From: Proteobacteria bacterium UBA6522
GTDB taxonomy: Bacteria > Pseudomonadota > Gammaproteobacteria > Steroidobacterales > Rariloculaceae
DNA length: 15,274 nucleotides
Direction: 5' to 3'
NCBI GenBank assembly: GCA_002434915.1
Contig: DJLG01000096.1
Location: 18,521 to 33,794 of the forward strand
Positions 8,324 through 14,215 of this stretch are shown here, piece after piece; within the stretch, counting starts at the first letter, position 1, and every line of letters starts with the position of its first letter. A program made the translations under genes and the position numbers. The notes under the pieces are model-generated. The model saw nothing but the letters and a program-made list of their open reading frames with translations. It was not told where the DNA came from and made no database searches.

Positions 8324-9820
8324 CTATTTACTGTCTCCAGCCAAACGTTTTAGATAACCTGAGGCAAGCATCAAGATTAATCCAGCTCCCACGGTCATCA
8401 TAACTAGTTGCAAATATAAGCCAGGCATTTCATCCACTGCATCCGACCTAAATTCTCCTGCAAAAAGCCCTGCCAATATGCTGCCCAAAGACAAAGACAA
8501 GAACCAAACACCCATCATCTGTCCTACTAGTCGGCGTGGTGCAAGCTTTGTAATTGCGCTCATACCTACTGGGCTTAATGCAAGTTCTCCCATTGTCATC
8601 AATAAGTAAGTAAATATTAGCCAGGATGGCAATACCTGTTGCCCCTCAGCAACTAGCGATGCTGCACCAATCATGACTATAAAACCGATACCAAGAATTA
8701 TTAGCCCTATTGCAAGCTTTAATGGTGAACTTGGGTCCATATGTCGTCTTGCAAGAGCTACCCAAAGCATTGAAAACAGGGGCCCTAAAAGAATGATAAA
8801 GACTGGGTTTGCAGACTGAAACCAGCTGGCTGGTATAACAAAATTACCAAACTCTCTGATCGTATAACGTTCAGCGAATAGGTTTAGAGAAGAACCTGCT
8901 TGCTCCGAACCAACCCAAAAAACGGTAGCAGCACTTATTAACACAAAAATTAATGCCATTTTTCGGCGCTCACTGTCAGTCAGCCCACTGAAAGCGAAGA
9001 TGTACAAAAAATAAGCCGCGGCTACAGTAACAATTACATAGGTGGCTCCTTGGGCTAAAAGAATTGCGTCATATCTAATCCAACCCATAACTCCTGCTAT
9101 AAAGAGGTATGCAACCAAAACAATACAAGCAGTGATGGTTGTCCATGCATAACGTCTAAATCGATCACTCTGGTTAACTGTTGGATCAGGTTCTCTGCCA
9201 GCGCTCCCTAAATGGTGGCGTGTTAAATGAAATTGAATCAATCCAAACAACATGCCAAAACCTGCTGCAGCAAATCCATAATGCCAGTTTTGAAGCGCCA
9301 ACCAACCGCAGACTAGTGGTCCTAGCGCAGCACCAAGATTGATGCCCATATAAAAGATAGTAAATCCACTGTCACGACGCGGATCATCTTGTTCATAAAG
9401 GTCTCCAACTATCGCTGTGATATTAGGCTTTAGAAGACCAGTGCCAAAAACTATAACTATTAGTCCCAGAAAAAAAATCACATCACTGGGAATAGCCAAA
9501 ATGAAATGCCCAGCCATAATGATAATGCCACCGACCCATACGGCACGCTGTGCACCCATCAATCGATCTGCAATCCATCCGCCTGGAAGTGATCCGAGAA
9601 AAACTGCCGCTGTATATAGGCCGTAGATAGCCGTTGCATTTTGATCAGATAATGCGAGCCCTCCATCTTCTATCGCCGCTATCATAAAAAGAACTAACAA
9701 TGCACGCATACCGTAGTAGCTGAAACGTTCCCACATCTCCGTCATAAATAGAGTTGCAAGGCCCCTGGGATGACCGAATAGGTCTTTTTGTCCTACGTGA
9801 GTTGCGGCGTGGTTGCTCAT
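8324..9820 (-). CDS. POT/PTR-family peptide:proton symporter (MFS)
   Basis: A 498-aa inner-membrane proton-coupled importer of di- and tripeptides. From the chosen ATG at 9820, the signature ExxERFxYYG appears as EMWERFSYYG with E28, E31 and R32, the proton-coupling residues of the family. The PTR2 signature follows as FYMGINLGAALGPLVCGWL. About 12-14 membrane segments are present and length is usual (~490-510). The frame is open to an earlier ATG at 9865, giving 513 aa and overlapping tatC by 32 nt. The start at 9820 is preferred because it puts the conserved HPRGLATLF block near the N-terminus and begins 13 nt after the tatC stop. No strong Shine-Dalgarno precedes it, so translation may depend on termination at tatC. 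Confidence 0.94.
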   Translation of the reverse strand: MSNHAATHVGQKDLFGHPRGLATLFMTEMWERFSYYGMRALLVLFMIAAIEDGGLALSDQNATAIYGLYTAAVFLGSLPGGWIADRLMGAQRAVWVGGIIIMAGHFILAIPSDVIFFLGLIVIVFGTGLLKPNITAIVGDLYEQDDPRRDSGFTIFYMGINLGAALGPLVCGWLALQNWHYGFAAAGFGMLFGLIQFHLTRHHLGSAGREPDPTVNQSDRFRRYAWTTITACIVLVAYLFIAGVMGWIRYDAILLAQGATYVIVTVAAAYFLYIFAFSGLTDSERRKMALIFVLISAATVFWVGSEQAGSSLNLFAERYTIREFGNFVIPASWFQSANPVFIILLGPLFSMLWVALARRHMDPSSPLKLAIGLIILGIGFIVMIGAASLVAEGQQVLPSWLIFTYLLMTMGELALSPVGMSAITKLAPRRLVGQMMGVWFLSLSLGSILAGLFAGEFRSDAVDEMPGLYLQLVMMTVGAGLILMLASGYLKRLAGDSK

Positions 9821-9833
9821 AGTTATCAAAAAA

Positions 9834-10613
9834 TCATATGTCTGTTGAATCTGATTTATCAGCATTAGCTAAAACATCATCCTGCTTTCCCAGCACTTTT
9901 GCCAGAATAAGGCCGGCTTCATAAAGAAGGTAAACTGGAACCGCCAGAAGCGTCTGTGAAATAGCATCTGGAGGCGTAAGCAGCATACCCATAACGAATG
10001 CACCCAAAAAAACATAAGCTCGAGCTTTTCCAAGCACCTCTAATGAAACAAGACCACTCCAAACAAGCATTACCGTAGCAATCGGCACTTCGAACGCCAG
10101 ACCAAACGCAAAAAAGATAGTCAAAATAAAGTCTAGATATGAGCTTATATCCGTCATCATCGTAACGCCCTCAGGCGAAACAGCTGCAAAAAAACCAAAC
10201 ATCAATGGGAAAACGACAAAATATGCGAACGCAACGCCCGAATAAAAAAGAACAATGCTTGAAATAAGTAAGGGAGAGGCAAACCTTTTTTCTTTCCGAT
10301 AAAGCCCAGGCGCTATAAAACCCCAAACCTGATAAAGAATTACTGGCATTGACAGAAATACCGCTACAAAGAGGGAAGTCTTAAATGGAGTAAGAAAAGG
10401 TGATGCAACTTGCGTAGCAATCATGGTAGCGTTTTCAGGTAGGCGCTCCATCAATGGGGTTGCTACTATCGTAAAAGTTTGCTCAGCAAATGGAATCAAG
10501 CATACAAAAATCAAAAGTATAGAGAGTGCTGAACGAATTAAACGTGATCTAAGTTCCACCAGATGTGAAACCAAGCTACCCTCAGCAAGCTGCTCCTCAC
10601 TCTCCATGCTCAT
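9834..10613 (-). CDS. tatC: Twin-arginine translocase subunit TatC
   Basis: A 259-aa polytopic inner-membrane core of the twin-arginine translocase, which with TatB recognises RR signal peptides of folded cargo. The cytoplasmic N-terminal motif SHLVELRSRL and the first cytoplasmic loop YQVWGFIAPGLYRKEKR, both parts of the signal-peptide binding site, are present, including the Glu of RKE equivalent to E. coli E103. Six membrane segments fit the sequence, and length equals E. coli TatC (258 aa). The start overlaps the tatB stop by 4 nt (ATGA), a sign of translational coupling; a second ATG two codons later (10607) is possible. The C-terminal tail is short and acidic. Confidence 0.97.
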   Translation of the reverse strand: MSMESEEQLAEGSLVSHLVELRSRLIRSALSILLIFVCLIPFAEQTFTIVATPLMERLPENATMIATQVASPFLTPFKTSLFVAVFLSMPVILYQVWGFIAPGLYRKEKRFASPLLISSIVLFYSGVAFAYFVVFPLMFGFFAAVSPEGVTMMTDISSYLDFILTIFFAFGLAFEVPIATVMLVWSGLVSLEVLGKARAYVFLGAFVMGMLLTPPDAISQTLLAVPVYLLYEAGLILAKVLGKQDDVLANADKSDSTDI

Positions 10614-11062
10614 GGATGCTTTATCTGCTCTTCCTGGACACTTTCATCGATTGCGTTTGCGTTAGTACTGTCAATCGTTGACATTATTTTATTTTCCCCA
10701 GGATTATCTTCGCTTTTATCAACTTTCTGACTGTTCTTACCATCCATTTCTGAAGAACCTTCTAAAGCCTCGTTTACATCTCTAGGAGCACTACTCATAG
10801 ACCCTTTAGAAACAGAAGGCGTAACGCCACTGGACTGGGGTTGGCTCCCCATAGGTTTTGGCGGATTAGTTGGTGCACGCTTCTTAAACTCTTCCATTTC
10901 CAACTCTCTCTGAAGTTGACGTCTAAGCTCACTAGCAGTTCTACGGGCCCGACCCACCCACCTACCAATCTGCGCTGCCACTCGCGGCATACGCTCCGGG
11001 CCGAGTATCATTAACCCAACTCCAAAAATTAGAATTACTTCCCAGAATCCAACGTCAAACAT
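10610..11062 (-). CDS. tatB: Twin-arginine translocase subunit TatB
   Basis: A 150-aa single-span membrane protein that partners TatC in twin-arginine signal recognition. The N-terminus MFDVGFWEVILIFGVGLMIL is the diagnostic TatB start (E. coli MFDIGFSELLLVFIIGLVVL), with E8 in the membrane segment, then GPERMPRVA and an amphipathic helix to about residue 55. Residues ~60-150 are a low-complexity Ser/Pro/Asn/Glu-rich tail, variable in the family. It overlaps tatA by 1 nt (TAATG) and tatC by 4 nt, so the three are almost certainly one operon. The MFD start and GPER loop distinguish it from a second TatA copy. Confidence 0.96.
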   Translation of the reverse strand: MFDVGFWEVILIFGVGLMILGPERMPRVAAQIGRWVGRARRTASELRRQLQRELEMEEFKKRAPTNPPKPMGSQPQSSGVTPSVSKGSMSSAPRDVNEALEGSSEMDGKNSQKVDKSEDNPGENKIMSTIDSTNANAIDESVQEEQIKHP

Positions 11063-11322
11063 TAGGTCTCGCTGCTCTTGCTTGTATCTTTCTGCTCAAC
11101 AAATTCAGCATCAGCCTCTCCCGCCTCGAGTTGCGGACTCTCATCTTTCGTGTCATCAGTTGTTGCAGTACCCTCGTCATCGTTATCCATGGCCTTTCGG
11201 AAGCTCTTAAGCCCCGCACCCAAATCACCACCCACTGACTTCAGTCGCTTAGTACCAAAAATCAGCAAAACAATAAGCAAAACGATAAGCAGCTGCCAGA
11301 GACTTATCCCACCAAATCCCAT
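11062..11322 (-). CDS. tatA: Twin-arginine translocase subunit TatA
   Basis: An 86-aa pore-forming or membrane-thinning subunit of the Tat system. A short N-terminal membrane helix (SLWQLLIVLLIVLLIFG) is followed by the TKRLKSVGGDLGAGLKSFRKAM hinge and amphipathic helix, which contains the conserved FGTKxL and Gly-Gly features. An acidic disordered tail follows. Length is normal (E. coli 89 aa). The Shine-Dalgarno CTGGAG lies ~8 nt before ATG 11322. It is the first tat gene, 57 bp after dtd on the same strand, and its stop overlaps the tatB ATG. Confidence 0.96.
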   Translation of the reverse strand: MGFGGISLWQLLIVLLIVLLIFGTKRLKSVGGDLGAGLKSFRKAMDNDDEGTATTDDTKDESPQLEAGEADAEFVEQKDTSKSSET

Positions 11323-11362
11323 TTCAGCTCTCCAGTAAAAACTTAGGGGGTTAATAATACGC

Positions 11363-11376
11363 GAAAGCGGGCTTTC
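11363..11376 (-). other. Small dyad in the dtd-tatA spacer
   Basis: GAAAGC-GG-GCTTTC gives a 6-bp perfect dyad with a 2-bp centre, 3 nt after the dtd stop and upstream of tatA. No T-run follows on the minus strand, so termination would be weak. It may be an attenuator, a processing site separating dtd from tatABC expression, or a chance dyad. Confidence 0.25.
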
Positions 11377-11379
11377 AGC

Positions 11380-11838
11380 TTAGACTAAATCACTATCCGG
11401 TATAACTCGAAGCCAAAAAGTCACTGGACCCTCGTTACAAAGACTGACTTGCATAGTCTTTCCGAAACAGCCAGAAAACACTGGTACTGTAGATTTTTCG
11501 CCACAACTTACTAGATGATCAAAAAGGTCACTACTTAACTTTGGTGATGCAGCCCGTGAGAATCCAGGCCTTGTTCCCTTGTTTGTGTCTGCTACCAAAG
11601 TAAATTGCGGCACAAGAATCATGCTACCCCCAGCCTCCTGGATATTAAGGTTCATACGATCTTTGCTGTCTGGAAACACTCGGTATGTTAAAAGCCTATC
11701 CAAAAGACGGTTTGTTTGCTCAACCCCATCACCCCTCTCAATTCCAACCATTACTAGGAGACCTAGATCTATTTGCGCAACAATTGCACTGTCCACCATC
11801 ACATTAGCCTGGCTAACACGTTGTAATAACCCAATCAC
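11380..11838 (-). CDS. dtd: D-aminoacyl-tRNA deacylase (DTD)
   Basis: A 152-aa cytoplasmic proofreading enzyme that hydrolyses D-aminoacyl-tRNAs (and Gly-tRNA-Ala), preventing D-amino-acid entry into translation. The family start MIGLLQRVSQANVMVD, the MNLNIQEAGGSMILV block, the QFTLVADTNKGTRPGFSRAASP region and the C-terminal NEGPVTFWL motif (canonical NxGPVT) are all present. Length is slightly above E. coli (145 aa). The usual active-site motif SQFTL reads PQFTL here; the codon is CCG, one base from TCG. The start is GTG at 11838, with AGAGAG about 8 nt upstream. It heads the minus-strand run before tatABC. Confidence 0.96.
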   Translation of the reverse strand: MIGLLQRVSQANVMVDSAIVAQIDLGLLVMVGIERGDGVEQTNRLLDRLLTYRVFPDSKDRMNLNIQEAGGSMILVPQFTLVADTNKGTRPGFSRAASPKLSSDLFDHLVSCGEKSTVPVFSGCFGKTMQVSLCNEGPVTFWLRVIPDSDLV

Positions 11839-11938
11839 CTATATTTCTCTCTATTTTTTATTGATTTTAAACAGTTTTATTTAACGCCATAGAGCCAGAC
11901 AACATATCAGCATAAAAAATAAAACACTTATTTATTAA

Positions 11939-11990
11939 AATATCCCACTTTTTTATATATTTTATAGATATATTAGTAATAATATCCCAC
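11939..11990. repeat. Direct repeat of AATATCCCAC spaced 42 bp
   Basis: AATATCCCAC occurs exactly at 11939-11948 and 11981-11990, a start-to-start distance of 42 bp, or four helical turns. The interval is almost pure A+T. A related sequence in inverted orientation, AGTGGTAAATATT, starts at 12011 (compare AGTGGGATATT, the reverse complement of the repeat plus flanks). The spacing and position between divergent genes suggest paired regulator sites; function is inferred. Confidence 0.45.
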
Positions 11991-12196
11991 CTATATATTA
12001 ATTAACTAAAAGTGGTAAATATTTACAGATTACTTTGAATAGGGTTATTAAATGTGTTCAACTGGAGTGTAACTACTAAAACAATAGCATTTAGTAAAAA
12101 ACGATCATTAGCAATGTTCTGTTAATATGCTCTTCTGGAATTCAGCTTGTCACTATGATGAGCTAAAATCTGTTATCTAAACGGCCAAATCTATAG

Positions 12197-12212
12197 GACA
12201 ATTTTTATTGTC
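12197..12212. promoter_or_regulatory. Candidate operator dyad upstream of azurin
   Basis: GACAAT-TTTT-ATTGTC is a perfect 6-4-6 inverted repeat, 70 bp before the azurin start. Its right arm overlaps a candidate -35 hexamer (TTGTCT 12208-12213). That geometry suits a repressor, or an activator that touches the -35. It does not match the FNR/ANR consensus TTGAT-N4-ATCAA. The regulator is unknown. Confidence 0.35.
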
Positions 12213-12236
12213 TGTTTGAAGCGTTAATAGTACAAA
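12208..12236 (+). promoter_or_regulatory. Candidate sigma70 promoter of the azurin-cox cluster
   Basis: TTGTCT (12208-12213, 4 of 6 matches to consensus) and TACAAA (12231-12236, 4 of 6) are separated by 17 bp. The expected start near 12243 gives a ~40-nt leader with TGAGGT (12267-12272) 10 nt before ATG 12283. It is the best-spaced pair seen upstream of azurin, but the hexamers are only moderate. Confidence 0.3.
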
Positions 12237-12282
12237 TTCAGCAATCGAGCTTAAGACTAAACTCTATGAGGTATAAAATTAA

Positions 12283-12732
12283 ATGAGAGGTTATTTTGCC
12301 ACCTTTGTTTTTATAACATTACTAATATTCAATAAAAGTGCTTTAAGCCAAGAGTGCTCTCAAACCATCGAGGGCAATGATTTAGTTCAGTATAACCTTG
12401 CTGAGATTGTTGTTAGCTCAGCGTGTGAACAGTTCACAGTAACCTTAGAGCATGTAGGGCAGTTACCTGCCAATGTTATGGGGCATAACTGGGTATTAAC
12501 ATCTACCGCCGATTACATGCCTATAGCAGCGAATGCGCAAGCCATAGGCCCGCCCAGTTATTTACCAGAGAGCGACCCTAGAATTATTAGTGCAACTGAT
12601 ATGATTGGCGGGGGTCAAGAAACTTCTGTCACATTTGATGTTTCTATTCTTGAGCTGGGTGGGGACTATACATACTTCTGCTCTTTTCCTGGACATAATG
12701 TCCTCATGAACGGCAAGCTTATTATTGAGTAA
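12283..12732 (+). CDS. azu: Azurin (periplasmic type 1 blue copper protein)
   Basis: A 149-aa precursor of a soluble one-electron carrier. A signal peptide covers residues 1-22 (MRGYFATFVFITLLIF core, ALS before Q23), leaving a ~127-aa mature domain, the usual azurin size. The mature start ECSQTIEGNDLVQYN parallels Pseudomonas azurin AECSVDIQGNDQMQFN. All copper ligands are present: Gly67 and His68 in VMGHNWVL, Cys133 and His138 in YFCSFPGH, and axial Met142. The structural disulfide pair is Cys25-Cys48. The residue 78-95 region differs from Pseudomonas. It is 46 bp upstream of the CuA-subunit gene on the same strand with no terminator between, so it is probably cotranscribed and may donate electrons to that oxidase (inference). 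The blue-copper assignment is firm. Confidence 0.96.
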   Translation: MRGYFATFVFITLLIFNKSALSQECSQTIEGNDLVQYNLAEIVVSSACEQFTVTLEHVGQLPANVMGHNWVLTSTADYMPIAANAQAIGPPSYLPESDPRIISATDMIGGGQETSVTFDVSILELGGDYTYFCSFPGHNVLMNGKLIIE

Positions 12733-12778
12733 TAATGCATGCTCAATTCGTAAATAGTCGCCTCAAGGATTCATAAGT

Positions 12779-14131
12779 ATGGTTGTAGCAATTGCGATAA
12801 TCTTATTGGTTGTGGGTAGCATTCTGTTTCACTTCTTAAGCCCTTGGTACTTCACTCCACTTGCCTCCAATTGGGAGCTAATTGACTTCACTGTAGATAT
12901 TACATTCGTTGTCACTGGTGTCGTATTTGTTGCTACTAATCTTTTCATGGCTTACTGCATAATTCGATACAGACACCGTAAAGGACATAGAGCAGACTAC
13001 AATCCTGAGGATACCAAATTAGAAAGTTGGCTCACTATAATCACAACATTGGGAGTTGCAGCAATGCTAGCTCCTGGACTGGCGGTATGGGGCGACTTTG
13101 TCACGGTTCCAGATGATGCAGCAGAATTCGAAGCGGTAGGGCAACAGTGGCATTGGACGTATCGTTTTCCCGGCGAAGATCAGCAATTTGGAAATGTAGA
13201 TATACGTCACATTACCGAAGATAACGCTTTTGGAATGGACCCAGAGGATCCCGCAGGTCAAGATGATGTTCTTGTCGAAAGCCCCATTGTTCATCTTCCG
13301 GTTAACCAACCAATTCGAGCATGGCTTCGTTCAAAAGATGTTCTCCATGATTTTGCTGTACCGCAGTTTCGCGTGAAAATGGACCTGGTGCCTGGTCATG
13401 TTTCTTATACCTGGTTCACACCTACTGTCGTCGGAGAATACGAAGTCCTTTGTGAAGAACTTTGCGGAATGGCTCATTTCGCCATGAGGGGTAGGGTAGT
13501 TGTTGATGAGCCAGATGATTTCGATACTTGGTTAGAGGAACAACCAACCTACGCAGAACTTCTGGCCCAAGGTCCGGGCGATCCATCACTTGGTCAGGCA
13601 AGTTACGGTTTGTGTGCTGCTTGTCATGGTCCACAAGGTGGTGGCATGCAGGCCCTTAATGCTCCTCGAATTGCAGGTCTTAACAAGCGTTACGTGGAAC
13701 GACAGTTGGGCTACTACCGTGACGGCGTACGTGGCACGCATGAATTAGACACTGCCGGTGCAATGATGCGTCCTATTTTAGCTGCATTGCCAAACGAAGC
13801 TGCAATACGCAATGTTGCAGCATATATAGAAACTCTGGTACCTGAAACTCCTCCAGCTAATGTGTCAGGGGATATCGAACGAGGTGCAGAACTTTACGCA
13901 AATTGCTTGTCCTGCCATGGGGAGAATGGCCAAGGCATCTGGACCATGAATGCGCCTGCACTGGCTGGGCAACATGACTGGTATATAGCCGCCCAGCTAA
14001 GAAACTTCAGAGAAGGAATTCGTGGATCACATCGTATGGATCTTTATGGTGACCAGATGATGATGCTAGCTGATGCTTTACCTGATGAAAAAGATGTTAA
14101 CGATATAATCGCGTACCTGAATACCTTATAG
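12779..14131 (+). CDS. coxB: Cytochrome c oxidase subunit II with two fused c-type haem domains
   Basis: A 450-aa CuA subunit of a haem-copper oxidase. Two N-terminal membrane helices (residues ~1-25 and ~38-65) anchor the periplasmic cupredoxin domain. A third hydrophobic stretch (~83-103) follows LESWLTIITTLG; in the standard two-helix subunit II the first segment could instead act as a signal. The aromatic electron-entry patch is QWHWTY (W124, W126). CuA ligands are complete: H190, C225, E227, C229, H233 and M236 in CEELCGMAHFAM. Residues ~270-450 are two tandem class I cytochrome domains with CAACH (C279, C282, H283) and CLSCH (C376, C379, H380). They align with each other (APxxAGxxxxYxxxQLxxxRxGxRGxH) and resemble cytochrome c4. 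AAGGA at 12765-12769 precedes ATG 12779. The fused tail makes this a dihaem caa3-like oxidase, able to accept electrons without a free cytochrome c. Confidence 0.95.
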   Translation: MVVAIAIILLVVGSILFHFLSPWYFTPLASNWELIDFTVDITFVVTGVVFVATNLFMAYCIIRYRHRKGHRADYNPEDTKLESWLTIITTLGVAAMLAPGLAVWGDFVTVPDDAAEFEAVGQQWHWTYRFPGEDQQFGNVDIRHITEDNAFGMDPEDPAGQDDVLVESPIVHLPVNQPIRAWLRSKDVLHDFAVPQFRVKMDLVPGHVSYTWFTPTVVGEYEVLCEELCGMAHFAMRGRVVVDEPDDFDTWLEEQPTYAELLAQGPGDPSLGQASYGLCAACHGPQGGGMQALNAPRIAGLNKRYVERQLGYYRDGVRGTHELDTAGAMMRPILAALPNEAAIRNVAAYIETLVPETPPANVSGDIERGAELYANCLSCHGENGQGIWTMNAPALAGQHDWYIAAQLRNFREGIRGSHRMDLYGDQMMMLADALPDEKDVNDIIAYLNTL

Positions 14132-14215
14132 ATAACTCAACCGTAATTTCATAATGAATAAAAAAATTAAAGCTCAGCATCTAAGCATAGACTTTAAGTT
14201 TGAAAGGAATCACTG

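Larger units (their letters stand above)
11839..12282. other. 444-bp AT-rich divergent regulatory region between dtd and azurin
   Basis: No credible gene, tRNA or conserved RNA was found here. The left half (~11850-12035) is extremely AT-rich and holds an exact direct repeat of AATATCCCAC, with an AT spacer containing two ATATAT arms. The right half holds a 6-4-6 dyad and a candidate promoter for azurin. A -10-like TAAAAT lies about 30 nt before the dtd GTG on the minus strand, without a good -35. The region must supply promoters for both divergent units. Very short frames occur but none has a ribosome site plus a conserved look. Confidence 0.6.

Noticed and set aside
11939..11990. CRISPR-like repeat
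   Set aside because: There are only two 10-bp copies with an A/T-only spacer; CRISPR repeats are longer and recur many times, and no cas gene is present.
11850..12035. AT-rich stretch as a phage attachment site or island edge
   Set aside because: No tRNA, integrase, transposase or flanking target duplication is visible, and both neighbours are core genes.
12779..13640. Opposite-strand open frames inside coxB (for example 13067-13309 and 13422-13634, minus)
   Set aside because: They are shadows of a gene with strong motif evidence on the plus strand and show no recognisable protein features.
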